NCBI RefSeq assembly: GCF_001642025.1
Contig: NZ_LWHO01000010.1
Coordinates: 1-48,565, forward strand
DNA from: Cutibacterium namnetense
GTDB taxonomy: Bacteria > Actinomycetota > Actinomycetes > Propionibacteriales > Propionibacteriaceae
Length of the DNA stretch: 48,565 nt
Reading direction: 5' to 3'
The notes below the pieces were generated by a model. The model had not been told where the DNA came from and searched no databases. It saw nothing but the letters and a program-made list of their open reading frames with translations. Both the position numbers and the translations under genes were made by a program. Positions 36,220 to 45,816 of the stretch are shown here, one piece after another; position 1 is the stretch's first letter; each line of letters begins with the position of its first letter.

Positions 36220-37731
36220 TTACCCCGCCTGCTGGGCGGCAGACTTCTTAGCGCGATCACGACTGAGCGGATCAGTGATGGCCTCCAGACCCTTACCCTC
36301 GGCGTCAACACCCATGAATAGCGCGACGAGGCCACCAGCAAGCATGATGCCGGCACCGATGACGTAGCCGCCGACCAGGGGACCACGCGCGGAACCATCA
36401 CCAATGAGGTTGCCGAAGATGAGTGGGGCGATAGCACCAGCGATCTGGGCAATCGAAAAGAAGTAGCTAATGGCTTGACCGCGAACCTCTAGCGGGAACA
36501 CCTCGGAAACTGTCAGATAGGCCGAGGAAGCTCCAGCACTAGCAAAGAAGAAGGCTACACACCAGAAGATCGTGTGGGTGGTTGGCGTCAGGGCGTCGCG
36601 CTGGAACAGCACCGCACTGATAGCCAACACCACAGCGGCAATACCATAGGTGGCGAAAATCATCTTGCGGCGACCAATGGTGTCGAAAAACCGCCCCAAC
36701 AGAATCGGACCGAGCAGGTTTCCGGCCGCGAATGGGATCATGTACAGGCCAACGTCAGCTTTAGACACGGAGTAGAACTGCGACAATACGATCTCGTAGG
36801 TGAAAAAGATGGCATTGTAGAGGAAGGACTGGGTCACCATAAGGGTAACACCCAGCACAGTGCGCTTCCAGTAGCGGCGCAAAAACACCTCAACCAGTTC
36901 TGCACCAGACTCTTTAAACTCTGCCCACCACTGGGAGGCGCTGCGGCGGCCCTGGCGCCTCACCTCGGGTTCCAGGGTGATGGCCTGGTCGTCACTGACC
37001 GGCTCAAGCTCATGTCCGGAGTCCTGAACATCCTGCTCAATCCCAGCGACGATCTCTTCGGCCTGTTCACCGTAACCGTGCGTCAGCATCCACCGCGGCG
37101 ACTCCGGAATATGCTTACGGATAAGAATGAGGACGATGCCGAGAACCGGGCCAATAAAGAAGCCGATACGCCAACCCCAAAACTCCGCGACCCTCGTCGG
37201 ATCAAGGAGGTAAATCGTCGCAACTGAGCCGAGCATGACGCCGGCCCAGTAAGTACCATTGACGGCCAGGTCAACCCGGCCGCGATACCGAGCCGGAATG
37301 AGCTCATCAATGGCCGAGTTGATCGCTGAATATTCACCACCAATGCCAGACCCAGCAATGAACCGGCATAAGTAGAGGAACCACGGTGCGAAGGACAAAC
37401 CTGCGATACCCGAACCAAGCAGGTACACCAGGAGAGTCAGGGTGAAGAGTTTCTTTCGGCCAATACGGTCAGTGAGTTTGCCGAAGAAGAGAGCACCAAG
37501 CACCTGGCCCAGCAAGTAGAAAGTGGCGGCCGCGGTGACCTCGGCAGTGGACATGTGCAGCGGCTTTGCAAAGCCGTTTGCTGCGACGATCTGCACCTCA
37601 ATACCGTCGAGGATCCACGCCGTCCCCAGGCCGACGATGACCATGGTGTGAAATTTTGACCATGGCAGCCGGTCGATGCGGGCTGGTACCAGTGATGTGA
37701 TCGTTCGCTCCGCGGTTTGAACGTCTGACAC
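36220..37731 (-). CDS. MFS transporter (metabolite:H+ symporter type)
   Basis: Encodes 503 residues from the ATG at 37731. Twelve spans are evident. The MFS signature between spans 2 and 3 is GKLTDRIGRKKLFTL, the repeat in the second half is GRFFDTIGRRKM, and span 4-5 has CRFIAGSGIGGEYSAINSAI with RYRGRVDLAVNG. The central loop is long and charged (about residues 235-285, EEIVAGIEQDVQDSG to WWAEFKESGAE). The features resemble sugar- or organic-acid porters, but the substrate cannot be assigned. A universal stress protein gene follows 17 bases downstream. Upstream is the clpB 3' hairpin region. Confidence 0.85.
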   Translation of the reverse strand: MSDVQTAERTITSLVPARIDRLPWSKFHTMVIVGLGTAWILDGIEVQIVAANGFAKPLHMSTAEVTAAATFYLLGQVLGALFFGKLTDRIGRKKLFTLTLLVYLLGSGIAGLSFAPWFLYLCRFIAGSGIGGEYSAINSAIDELIPARYRGRVDLAVNGTYWAGVMLGSVATIYLLDPTRVAEFWGWRIGFFIGPVLGIVLILIRKHIPESPRWMLTHGYGEQAEEIVAGIEQDVQDSGHELEPVSDDQAITLEPEVRRQGRRSASQWWAEFKESGAELVEVFLRRYWKRTVLGVTLMVTQSFLYNAIFFTYEIVLSQFYSVSKADVGLYMIPFAAGNLLGPILLGRFFDTIGRRKMIFATYGIAAVVLAISAVLFQRDALTPTTHTIFWCVAFFFASAGASSAYLTVSEVFPLEVRGQAISYFFSIAQIAGAIAPLIFGNLIGDGSARGPLVGGYVIGAGIMLAGGLVALFMGVDAEGKGLEAITDPLSRDRAKKSAAQQAG

Positions 37732-37808
37732 AGCGGTCCTCCTCCAGGTGGGGATGGCGTCAGCAGGCTATACCCACAGCTTTCACCAGATCGTGAAAGA
37801 CATCACAT

Positions 37809-37842
37809 CGGAGGCGTTGGCTGATGTGCGCCAACGCCTCCG
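37809..37842 (-). terminator. Hairpin terminator after clpB
   Basis: A perfect 13-bp stem (CGGAGGCGTTGGC 37809-37821, GCCAACGCCTCCG 37830-37842) with an eight-base loop, 40 bases beyond the clpB stop. It is followed on the minus strand by GATGTGATGTCTTTC, a weak U-rich tail. Confidence 0.75.
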
Positions 37843-37881
37843 CAAACTGTCACAACGCCGTCACACGGCGAGCGTTCGCCT

Positions 37882-40455
37882 TCAGAGAATCGTCAAGCCG
37901 TCACCGGCCTCGTTAATATCAAAGGTCGCCGTATCGCCCTCCTGCACCTGCCCAGACAACACCTTGCGAGCCAGCTGATCATCGATGGTGGTCTGCATTA
38001 GTCGACGCAGTGGCCGGGCGCCATAGACCGGATCGAAACCAGCCATGGCCAGCCAATCCTTACCGGCGTCGGTCACGGCAACGGTGATGCGCCGCTCGGC
38101 CAGCCGCGAATTGAGCTTGGTCAGGTTCGTCTCAACGATCCGCCCCAAATCAGCCATCGTCAACGGGTCGAACATGACCACATCGTCGAGTCGATTCAGG
38201 AACTCGGGCCGGAACGCCTGATGCACCGCCCCCATGACGGCCTCACGCTTGGCCTGGTCGTCAAGGTTCGCATCTGAAAGGAACTGGCTGCCCAGGTTGC
38301 TCGTCAATACCAAGATGGTGTTGCGGAAATCCACCGTCCGCCCTTGGCCGTCGGTCAAGCGACCGTCGTCGAGCACCTGCAGCAAAATGTTAAAGAGGTC
38401 AGGATGAGCCTTTTCCACCTCGTCAAGCAAGATGACCGAGTAAGGACGACGCCGCACGGCCTCGGTGAGCTGGCCGCCCTCTTCGTAACCGACGTAGCCC
38501 GGAGGGGCACCAACCAGACGCGAGACGGAGTATTTCTCCATGTATTCACTCATGTCGATGCGCACCAGGGCGGTCTCGTCGTCAAAGAGGAACTCCGCCA
38601 GGGACTTGGCCAGCTCGGTCTTGCCGACACCTGTGGGACCCAGGAAGAGAAACGAGCCGGTCGGACGATTCGGGTCGCTGATTCCCGCCCGGGAACGACG
38701 CACCGCGTCCGAAACCGTCTTGACCGCTCGGTCCTGCCCAATGAGGCGCTCGTGCAGGCGCTCCTCCATGTGGAGCAGCTTCTCCTGCTCGCCCTGCATC
38801 ATCCGCCCAACAGGGATGCCAGTCCACGAGGAAACGACCTCGGCTATGTCAGAGGTGCCAACCTCCTCAGAGACCATTCGCGTCCCTTGCTCCTCAGCCT
38901 CATTCGCTGCTTCGGCTTCCTTCTCCAGAGCCGGAATCTGGCCGTAGAGAATCTCAGAAGCCTTGCCGAAATGGCCCTCTCGCTGGTATTTCTCGGCAGT
39001 GGTGCGCAGCTGGTCGATGCGGGTCTTAAGCTCACCGACCTCATTGAGGCTGGCTTTCTCAGCCTCCCAGCGCGACTCCAGGCCACGCAGAGTCTCTTCC
39101 TTGTCAGCCATCTCGGCGCGCAGCCGCTCTAGACGCTGCTGGCTAGCCGGGTCGTCCTCCTTCTCGACAGCGAAGATCTCCATCTTCATGCGGTCGACTT
39201 CCCGACGCAGGGTGTCGATCTCCTCCGGAGAGGAGTCAATCTCCATGCGTAGTCGAGACGCAGCCTCGTCGATAAGATCAATGGCCTTATCAGGAAGCTG
39301 ACGGGCAGTGATATACCGGTTAGACAAGCTGGCGGCCGCGACGAGGGCACCGTCAGTAATACGCACCTTGTGGTGGGCCTCATAGCGTTCTCGCAAACCA
39401 CGCAGAATAGCGATGGTGTCCTCCACCGACGGCTCACCCACGAAGACCTGTTGGAAACGACGCTCCAGGGCCGGATCCTTCTCGATGTGTTCGCGGTATT
39501 CGTCGAGGGTGGTGGCACCGATCATCCGCAGCTCACCGCGAGCCAGCATCGGCTTGAGCATATTGCCAGCGTCCATCGCCCCCTCCCCGGAAGCTCCGGC
39601 ACCAACAACAGTATGCAGCTCATCGATGAAGGTGATGATCTGCCCCTCAGCCTCCTTGATCTCATTGAGGACAGCCTTGAGGCGCTCCTCAAATTCGCCG
39701 CGATACTTAGCTCCGGCGACCATAGAGGACAGGTCCAAGGAAACGACGCGACGCCCCTTCAAGGAGTCAGGCACGTCTCCGGCGACGACGCGCTGAGCTA
39801 ACCCCTCGACGACGGCAGTCTTGCCAACACCGGGCTCGCCGATGAGGACTGGGTTGTTCTTGGTGCGTCGTGCCAGCACCTGGACGACGCGACGGATCTC
39901 CTGGTCGCGGCCAATAACAGGGTCGAGCTTGCCAGCACGAGCGCGCTCGGTGAGGTCGAGGGAGTACTTGGCAAGGGCCGTTTCGCCACCCTCAGACTCC
40001 TCGGAGGTGACGCGACGGTCTCCACGGCCTTCATTGAAAGCCGCCGCCAAAGAGTCGGGCTTGAAGCCGAGCCCCGCCAGGCCCTTCTGGACGTCGGAGG
40101 GAACCGCTGTCAACGAAATGAGCAAGTGTTCGGTAGCGACAAAGGAGTCCCCCATGGCCTCAGCCCGGTTCTGCGCGTCAGCGATGACTCGAGCGAATGC
40201 TCCAGATAGCTGCGGTTGAGCCACCGAGGCGCCGGTGCTTGACGGTATGGAACGCATCGCCGTGGTGGCGACGGCGTCGACCCGTTGCGGATCAATCCCC
40301 AGACCAGCCACCAGCGGCCCGACAGTGTTGTCCGGGATTGTAAAGAGTGCGTGAAGAAGATGCGAGGGCTCCACGGACGGGTTCCCGTGAGCCAACGCGT
40401 GCCGAGTGGCGGCGGTGACCGCATCACGGCTCATCGTGGTGAGATTAGTGTCCAT
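37882..40455 (-). CDS. clpB: Disaggregase chaperone ClpB
   Basis: Encodes 857 residues from the ATG at 40455, with TGAGG eight bases upstream. The frame continues upstream through the operator region, which is not coding. The N-domain Clp repeats come first. AAA-1 follows with Walker [16 protein letters not shown] and Walker [11 protein letters not shown], then the long coiled-coil M domain (about 410-530, charged heptads). AAA-2 has [28 protein letters not shown] and the sensor GARPLRR. With DnaK/DnaJ/GrpE it resolubilises aggregated proteins. Its promoter is flanked by two HAIR operators, so HspR repression is expected. Confidence 0.97.
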   Translation of the reverse strand: MDTNLTTMSRDAVTAATRHALAHGNPSVEPSHLLHALFTIPDNTVGPLVAGLGIDPQRVDAVATTAMRSIPSSTGASVAQPQLSGAFARVIADAQNRAEAMGDSFVATEHLLISLTAVPSDVQKGLAGLGFKPDSLAAAFNEGRGDRRVTSEESEGGETALAKYSLDLTERARAGKLDPVIGRDQEIRRVVQVLARRTKNNPVLIGEPGVGKTAVVEGLAQRVVAGDVPDSLKGRRVVSLDLSSMVAGAKYRGEFEERLKAVLNEIKEAEGQIITFIDELHTVVGAGASGEGAMDAGNMLKPMLARGELRMIGATTLDEYREHIEKDPALERRFQQVFVGEPSVEDTIAILRGLRERYEAHHKVRITDGALVAAASLSNRYITARQLPDKAIDLIDEAASRLRMEIDSSPEEIDTLRREVDRMKMEIFAVEKEDDPASQQRLERLRAEMADKEETLRGLESRWEAEKASLNEVGELKTRIDQLRTTAEKYQREGHFGKASEILYGQIPALEKEAEAANEAEEQGTRMVSEEVGTSDIAEVVSSWTGIPVGRMMQGEQEKLLHMEERLHERLIGQDRAVKTVSDAVRRSRAGISDPNRPTGSFLFLGPTGVGKTELAKSLAEFLFDDETALVRIDMSEYMEKYSVSRLVGAPPGYVGYEEGGQLTEAVRRRPYSVILLDEVEKAHPDLFNILLQVLDDGRLTDGQGRTVDFRNTILVLTSNLGSQFLSDANLDDQAKREAVMGAVHQAFRPEFLNRLDDVVMFDPLTMADLGRIVETNLTKLNSRLAERRITVAVTDAGKDWLAMAGFDPVYGARPLRRLMQTTIDDQLARKVLSGQVQEGDTATFDINEAGDGLTIL

Positions 40456-40471
40456 TACGTGCCTCACTGAA

Positions 40472-40492
40472 GTTGAGTTGCTATGACTCAAG
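40472..40492. promoter_or_regulatory. HspR HAIR operator 1 (clpB proximal)
   Basis: GTTGAGT-N7-ACTCAAG matches the HAIR consensus CTTGAGT-N7-ACTCAAG at 13 of 14 defined positions. It lies between the clpB start and the proposed -10, overlapping the latter. Confidence 0.85.
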
Positions 40493-40518
40493 TATGACTC
40501 CTGATCGGACGCAGTCAA
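40491..40518 (-). promoter_or_regulatory. Candidate clpB promoter
   Basis: On the minus strand, TTGACT (40518-40513, -35) and CATACT (40496-40491, -10) are separated by 16 bases. Both lie between the two HAIR operators, leaving a leader of about 30 bases before the clpB ATG. Confidence 0.55.
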
Positions 40519-40523
40519 ATGAA

Positions 40524-40544
40524 GTTGAGCCTGAACGACTCAAC
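40524..40544. promoter_or_regulatory. HspR HAIR operator 2 (distal)
   Basis: GTTGAGC-N7-ACTCAAC keeps the HAIR core TTGAG-N9-CTCAA. It lies upstream of the -35, with its centre 52 bp from operator 1 (about five helical turns). It is also 185 bases before the divergent brnQ start and could affect that gene too. Confidence 0.75.
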
Positions 40545-40728
40545 TATCTCAAGGGCGCTGCTCCTCTTCACTTCAAAACCCCTTGCCGTCCAGCTCATCC
40601 CGCATCGTCGCGGTCAGAATTGGCCACAAGAAGACAGTCCCGCGATGAACTCTCGCTCCCACCTGCGCAGGTGTCCACGGAAGCGTCCTTGCCAAAGTAA
40701 CCGCCACCATCCTGGCAAGATGTTCCCC

Positions 40729-42087
40729 ATGTCCGATCTGCGATCCACTCCCAAGTACACTGCCCTCCTCATCGGGCTCATGACATTTGGACTGTTCTTC
40801 GGCGCCGGAAACCTCATCTTCCCGGTAGAACTAGGGCGCCTCGCCGGCCCCAACACCACCGTGACCGGCGCAGGATTTCTCGTCACCGCAGTCGGAATCC
40901 CCATCGTGGCCATCATTTCTTCGGCCGTATCGGGATGCTCAAGCGTCCATGAAATGACCTCGCGGGTATCTCCTAAATACGCCACGATCTTCACCTGCCT
41001 GCTGTACCTGACCATCGGCCCAGCCTTCGCCATCCCAAGGACGGCCACCGTCTCCTATGAGGTCGGCGTGGCACCCTTCATCCGAGGCCACGGCCCGGCA
41101 CTCGCCATCTTCACCATCGTGTTCTTCGCCATGGCCCTGGCCGCGGCCCTCAAACCCGGCAACCTCATGGACTGGGTAGGGCGCTACCTGACCCCACTGT
41201 TCCTGGCCCTGCTAGCCATCCTCATCGTGGCTACCCTCGTCCATCCCATGCCCACCCTGGCGAATCGTCCGCCACAACCCCCGTATGATCACCAGCCCTT
41301 CATGCGCGGCTTCCTCGACGGCTACAACACGATGGACGCGCTGGCGTCGCTAGCCTTCGCCATCGTCATCATCGAGGCGATCAATCAGCGCGGCTCGACA
41401 GGCCGCCGCGATGCCGCCCATGTAACGATTCGCGCCGGGTTGGTCGCCACCATCCCCCTAACCCTCGTCTACGTCTGCCTGGCATGGCTCGGCCGCACAT
41501 CCACCCTCGTCGTCCCCAACGCCGATAATGGCGGTGTCGTCCTGGCTGGGGTCTCACGCCACTACTACGGGACAGCCGGTCAGGTGCTAATAGCCGCCAT
41601 TGTGCTGGTGGCCTGCCTCAAAACGGCGATCGGGTTGGTCGTGTCCTGCGCCGAGATCTTTCGTCGCATGTTCCCAGCGGGCCCGTCGGTGCGAAGCTGG
41701 GTCGTCATCTTCAGCGCGGCGTCAGCCATCATCGCCAACGCCGGCCTGACGACGATCATTGCCTGGTCAACGCCCGTCCTCATGTTCCTATACCCATTGG
41801 CGATCACCGCGATCATTTTGGGACTGCTTGACCCCTGGCTGGGCGCCAGCCGCCTCCCCCACCGCGTCATGACCGGATGCGTCGCCCTTGCTGCGCTACC
41901 CGACCTTGCGCGCGCCCTGCCAGTCCAGGGACCGGGAACCCGCACTATTACCCATGTAGCCGACATGGTCCTACCCTGGGCCTCCGACGGTCTCGGCTGG
42001 GGGCTTCCCGCCGTCATCGGTCTGGCCGTCGGCTGGGGAGCCAGTCTCGTCTTGAGCCGTTCCCGTCGTTGGGGAACGAGTAGCTGA
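40729..42087 (+). CDS. brnQ: Branched-chain amino acid transporter BrnQ (LIVCS family)
   Basis: Encodes 452 residues from the ATG at 40729 (another ATG at 40720). The family start is clear: ALLIGLMTFGLFFGAGNLIF PVELGRLAG, the GAGN(L/I)IFP hallmark. Later motifs include YLTIGPAFAIPRTATVSYEV, DGYNTMDALASLAFAIVII and the span VVFSAASAIIANAGLTTII. Twelve hydrophobic segments are expected. It is a Na+ or H+ symporter for leucine, isoleucine and valine. It is divergent from clpB and separated by the 273-base HAIR-containing region, which has no further gene. No strong ribosome site is seen. Confidence 0.9.
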   Translation: MSDLRSTPKYTALLIGLMTFGLFFGAGNLIFPVELGRLAGPNTTVTGAGFLVTAVGIPIVAIISSAVSGCSSVHEMTSRVSPKYATIFTCLLYLTIGPAFAIPRTATVSYEVGVAPFIRGHGPALAIFTIVFFAMALAAALKPGNLMDWVGRYLTPLFLALLAILIVATLVHPMPTLANRPPQPPYDHQPFMRGFLDGYNTMDALASLAFAIVIIEAINQRGSTGRRDAAHVTIRAGLVATIPLTLVYVCLAWLGRTSTLVVPNADNGGVVLAGVSRHYYGTAGQVLIAAIVLVACLKTAIGLVVSCAEIFRRMFPAGPSVRSWVVIFSAASAIIANAGLTTIIAWSTPVLMFLYPLAITAIILGLLDPWLGASRLPHRVMTGCVALAALPDLARALPVQGPGTRTITHVADMVLPWASDGLGWGLPAVIGLAVGWGASLVLSRSRRWGTSS

Positions 42088-42093
42088 GTGGCT

Positions 42094-42846
42094 TTACGCT
42101 TGCGAAAGCAGGCCCTCGAGCTTGGCCATGGTGTCTTGCCAGTCGGCAACCGCGACGCACGGAATTCCCATCGCCTTGACGGGATAGTCATTGCCATGTT
42201 CGTCAAGACGATCGCCGTAGAACAGCACGTCCGCTTTAGATAGGCCCGTCACTTCGAGCAGCTTGGTTATACCGAACGACTTGTCACGACCGATTCGAGT
42301 GATATCCACGGACGTGGATCCACCAGCGCGCACCTCCAGATCAGGCAGCTTCCTAGCAACCGCCTCACGCAAGGTGAGCTTCTTGTCGCCGCTAGGATCC
42401 CACGCTTTCTTAGCGTCGACGGGGGCCTGCTGTCCCAGCGCGGAAAAGGTGATCTGCGACTCGCGGTCCTCCAGTACTGGACCCCAGGTGCGCTCCTCCC
42501 ACAGCCCCAGATCGCGAGCGCAGGTCTCGACAGCTTCCGCAGCGCGAGACTTCTCGTCGTCGGTCAAGGCCTCGATGTAAATGCGCTGCCATTGACCATC
42601 AACACACCGGTAGTACTGGGTGCCACAGGCTGGCAGTAGGTGGAGCCGATCCAGCCGGGGCGCGCCGAGGGCGTCAAGAGCCTCGACGACTTGGGTCCGG
42701 AATTGGCCGAACTGGCCACCAGAGATGACACACACACTCGTGTGATCAAGCAAGCGGGCGACGATGCGAGCCATCTCCTCGGGCAGACGGGACTTCGAGG
42801 GGGCCAAAGTGTCGTCCAAATCAAATGCGACAAGTTTGGGAATCAC
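42094..42846 (-). CDS. HAD-IIB family phosphatase (phosphomannomutase/sucrose-phosphatase-like)
   Basis: Encodes 250 residues from a GTG at 42846; an ATG at 42882 would add 12 residues lacking similarity. HAD motif I is LVAFDLDDTLAPSKS and motif II VCVISGGQFGQF. A long type IIB cap follows (LLPACGTQYYRCVDGQWQRI), then motif III Lys/motif IV in RDKSFGITKLLEVTGLSKAD and VLFYGDRLDEHGNDYPVKAM. Magnesium-dependent sugar-phosphate hydrolysis is the likely chemistry; the substrate is unknown. A TATAGT (42859-42854, minus strand) just upstream of the GTG hints at a leaderless mRNA. It ends seven bases from the convergent brnQ stop. Confidence 0.85.
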   Translation of the reverse strand: MIPKLVAFDLDDTLAPSKSRLPEEMARIVARLLDHTSVCVISGGQFGQFRTQVVEALDALGAPRLDRLHLLPACGTQYYRCVDGQWQRIYIEALTDDEKSRAAEAVETCARDLGLWEERTWGPVLEDRESQITFSALGQQAPVDAKKAWDPSGDKKLTLREAVARKLPDLEVRAGGSTSVDITRIGRDKSFGITKLLEVTGLSKADVLFYGDRLDEHGNDYPVKAMGIPCVAVADWQDTMAKLEGLLSQA

Positions 42847-42929
42847 CCTCGAACTATACAAGGTCGACAAGCGTTCACACACGATAACGGGCCCACGAGT
42901 TTCCCCGCAGGCCCGGTTACGAGAAAATG

Positions 42930-43838
42930 TCAGGACACCGAAGCAGCATAAATCGAGTCGATGGAAGCGCGCAGAGTATGATCGAACTCCTGTTGCGACT
43001 GTCCGGCGTTCAGCCCCTCTGCCAAAGCCCGCGAGAAACTCGCGATGAGTCCGCGATTGCGGGCTAGCTTCTTGTTAGCCTCCTCACGAGAATACCCGCC
43101 AGACAAGGCGACGACGCGAAGAACCTTCGGATCTGCGATGAAGTCGGCATACAGGTCGTCGGAGTTCGGGATCGTCAGCTTCAGCATGATCCTGGCATCG
43201 ATCGGCAGAGAGTCGATGTGCTCGCGGATGAGGTCGTGCAGCCTCTCCTCAGCCTTTTCCTTGTTCGGGGCGTGAATGTCGACCTCGGGCTCGAGGATTG
43301 GCACCAAGCCTGCGGTGCGGACCTGCTCGCCCAATTCGAACTGCTGATCGACAATCTTTTCGATGCCGGCCTTGTCGTCATCGAGAATGACGGAGCGCTC
43401 CTTGGTACCAAAGATGTGCTTCTCTTCGACAGCGCGGTGCAACAGCTCATCGAGACCGGGGATCGGCTTCATGAGACGAACGTGGGAGTCCTCGTCAGCC
43501 AGGCCCTTATCAATCTTAAGGAAGGGGACGATGCCTTTCTTCTCCCACAGGTAATCTCCGGTGGGGGTTCCTTCAATCTCGCGATCCATCGTCATCTCGA
43601 ACAAAATCGCCGCGAGAATATGGTCACTGGCAAACGACGGGCTGGTGATGATCCTGGTCCGCATCTCGTGGACGAGATCAAACATCTTGCCCTTATCGTC
43701 TCCGTAGACCTCAGGTTCTATCCCATACGCCTTAAGGGCCTTTGGAGTAGAACCGCCCGATTGGTCCACGGCGGCAATAAATCCGGGCGCCGTACCCATG
43801 CGTTCAGTCTGCTGGGCGCGCGCATTAGTGGCTGTCAT
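42930..43838 (-). CDS. Class I fructose-bisphosphate aldolase
   Basis: Encodes 302 residues from the ATG at 43838, preceded by GAAGGAGATGTCGCC, an excellent ribosome site. The frame extends further upstream into the flavin reductase gene but is not homologous there. Class I features are GFIAAVDQSGGSTPKALKAY at the start, the Schiff-base region VPFLKIDKGLADE, GLVPILEPEVDI and the later RIMLKLTIP with VVALSGGYSREEANKKL (phosphate loop). It is metal-independent and cleaves fructose-1,6-bisphosphate, duplicating the role of the class II enzyme at 27252. This kind of bacterial class I aldolase is found in some firmicutes and actinobacteria. Confidence 0.92.
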   Translation of the reverse strand: MTATNARAQQTERMGTAPGFIAAVDQSGGSTPKALKAYGIEPEVYGDDKGKMFDLVHEMRTRIITSPSFASDHILAAILFEMTMDREIEGTPTGDYLWEKKGIVPFLKIDKGLADEDSHVRLMKPIPGLDELLHRAVEEKHIFGTKERSVILDDDKAGIEKIVDQQFELGEQVRTAGLVPILEPEVDIHAPNKEKAEERLHDLIREHIDSLPIDARIMLKLTIPNSDDLYADFIADPKVLRVVALSGGYSREEANKKLARNRGLIASFSRALAEGLNAGQSQQEFDHTLRASIDSIYAASVS

Positions 43839-43903
43839 GGCGACATCTCCTTCGACTTCGATGGTATTTTCCAACGTACCCGAAAACGTGGGTCGCGAAA
43901 GGT

Positions 43904-44434
43904 TTAGCGAGGGATCTCGTACCACCCTCGAGCCATCCTCACCAGTCCCGGGGCATGGCAATTCCCGGCCTCGATCCGGTCGATCGTCACCGCGATGAGT
44001 GTGGCCGACCCGGTATCAGTCATTGACTGGACGAAACCATGCAACACGAATCCCGGCGTCTCTAGCCGGGGCGCTCCCTCAGCGCTCGGCCGCCACGCGA
44101 TGCCCGCAAAGTGATCGGCCCCTGGCACAGCGAAGTCATCAGCGAGGCCAGCGCGATCCGCGTCAAGCATGTGGACGATGACGCGCGATCCCTCGGTAAG
44201 AGCGGCCAGAGTCGTCGAGTCATGCCCCAACGACACCGATACGACAGCCGGCACGACTGACACCGACGCCAAGGAAGAGACCGTCAAGCCTTCCGGTCCA
44301 GCCACCCCCATCGTGGTGAGGATCGCCACTCCGGCAGGATGTCCTCGAAATGCAGTGGCCAAATCGTTGGCCAACTCGTGGGCAGGGGTCGGTGTGGGGT
44401 TCGACGTCGTCACCCGCCTGAGTTTGTCACTCAT
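43904..44434 (-). CDS. Flavin reductase-like FMN-binding protein
   Basis: Encodes 176 residues from the ATG at 44434; an upstream ATG at 44461 lacks similarity in the extra part. The flavin reductase fold is seen in FRGHPAGVAILTTMGVAGPEGLTVSSLASVSVVPAVVSVSLG (the FMN-binding strand-turn-strand), VIVHMLDADRAGLADDFAVP and the GWYEIP ending. It probably supplies reduced FMN to a monooxygenase partner or acts as a nitro/quinone reductase. No monooxygenase lies adjacent. It is in the same orientation as the class I aldolase, 65 bases upstream of it, and may be cotranscribed. Confidence 0.88.
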   Translation of the reverse strand: MSDKLRRVTTSNPTPTPAHELANDLATAFRGHPAGVAILTTMGVAGPEGLTVSSLASVSVVPAVVSVSLGHDSTTLAALTEGSRVIVHMLDADRAGLADDFAVPGADHFAGIAWRPSAEGAPRLETPGFVLHGFVQSMTDTGSATLIAVTIDRIEAGNCHAPGLVRMARGWYEIPR

Positions 44435-44468
44435 CTCACGATTGTCGCCACAGAATTTCACTCAGGGA

Positions 44469-45734
44469 TCATGCACCCATGACGGTCTCGACGACGAGGG
44501 CCACGTTGAGAGCCGAGATTGCCGCCACAACGATCCACGCAATGCCAGCCATGACGCGCCCATTCGCCCACTGACCCATCACACGCCGATCGCCGGTAAA
44601 CCGAGCCAACGGCACCAAAACGAGCGGTAACCCCATGCTCAACAGCACTTGGCTCCAGACGAGGGCCCGAGTCGGGTTGGCCCCAGAGGCCAGGATGATC
44701 AATGCCGGGATGATCGTCACGAGTCGCCGGACCAGCATCGGCACTCTCATATGGAGAAGCCCGGCCATGATCTCAGCTCCGGCATAAGCACCGACAGAGG
44801 TTGAGGCCAGACCCGACGCGAATAGCCCCACCGCGAAGATAAGCCCCACTACCGGCCCCATTGAGGCGCTCATGGCTGCATGGGCTTCGGCTATGCCGTC
44901 GATACCCTCAACACCTTGCAGGCTCGCCGCAGCCAACAGCAGCATCGCGATATTCACCGATCCGGCAAGCACCAGAGAGACCGCGACATCCCATCGGGTT
45001 GCCCGCAACAACGTGGGAATCCGACTTGGCCTGTTATCGGCCCCATGGCGATCGCGCACCAGGGACGAGTGCATGTACACCGCGTGGGGCATGACGGTAG
45101 CGCCCAGCATCGACGTGGCGAGCATGACGGTTTCAGTACCTTCGAACCGGGGCACTAAGCCTGACGCGACCCCGCCCCATGACAGTGGTGAAAAGGCGAG
45201 ACCAGCAGTGAACCCGATCGCGATGACGACGAGCATCCCAATAATGACGATCTCGAAGGTACGCTGGCCATGACGCGACGGAATCGCCAAAATCGCCAGC
45301 GACAACGCCCCAGTTACGAGTCCGCCTACCAGCAGTGGCAGCCCGAACAGCAGTTGCAGGGCCACTGCCCCACCGATGACCTCTGCCAGATCAGTGGCGG
45401 CAGCAACGAGCTCGGCCTGAAACCAGTAAGCCAGACGGCCACCACGACGCGGCAGCGCCTCCCCAACCAGCTCGGGCAACGAACGCCCGGTCACCAGCCC
45501 GAGCTTGGCGGACAAATATTGCACCAGCATCGCCACGACGTTGGCGACAACGAGCACCCATACCAACAAGTAGCCGTAGCCGGCTCCGGCTGCCAGGTTC
45601 GCGGCGACGTTTCCCGGGTCGACGTACGCCACGGCAGCGACGAACGCTGGGCCCATAAGGCGTATCACTCGGTTGCTCACATCGCCATCATGTCCCTTCA
45701 GACCAGGACCCCCAAAAAACGCCACAGGTGTCAC
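44469..45734 (-). CDS. mntH: Nramp-family Mn2+/Fe2+ transporter MntH
   Basis: Encodes 421 residues from a GTG at 45734; a second GTG at 45680, with AAGGGA upstream, is equally possible. The metal-binding motif of span 1 is exact (AAVAYVDPGNVAANLAAGAG) and that of span 6 is MPHAVYMHSSLVRDRH. Eleven spans and the conserved transport loop (GVYAGAEIM-like SVGAYAGAEIMAGLL) are seen. It imports manganese with protons, important for oxidative-stress resistance. It is divergent from the histidine kinase. No MntR box is obvious in the short divergent region. Confidence 0.93.
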   Translation of the reverse strand: MTPVAFFGGPGLKGHDGDVSNRVIRLMGPAFVAAVAYVDPGNVAANLAAGAGYGYLLVWVLVVANVVAMLVQYLSAKLGLVTGRSLPELVGEALPRRGGRLAYWFQAELVAAATDLAEVIGGAVALQLLFGLPLLVGGLVTGALSLAILAIPSRHGQRTFEIVIIGMLVVIAIGFTAGLAFSPLSWGGVASGLVPRFEGTETVMLATSMLGATVMPHAVYMHSSLVRDRHGADNRPSRIPTLLRATRWDVAVSLVLAGSVNIAMLLLAAASLQGVEGIDGIAEAHAAMSASMGPVVGLIFAVGLFASGLASTSVGAYAGAEIMAGLLHMRVPMLVRRLVTIIPALIILASGANPTRALVWSQVLLSMGLPLVLVPLARFTGDRRVMGQWANGRVMAGIAWIVVAAISALNVALVVETVMGA

Positions 45735-45816
45735 TCATCAGGTGCGGGCCTGAATCGTCGTGAAATCCACCGACGGAAGGATGTCACACACCTCAGGTAG
45801 CCGTAGGGTCAGGAAG

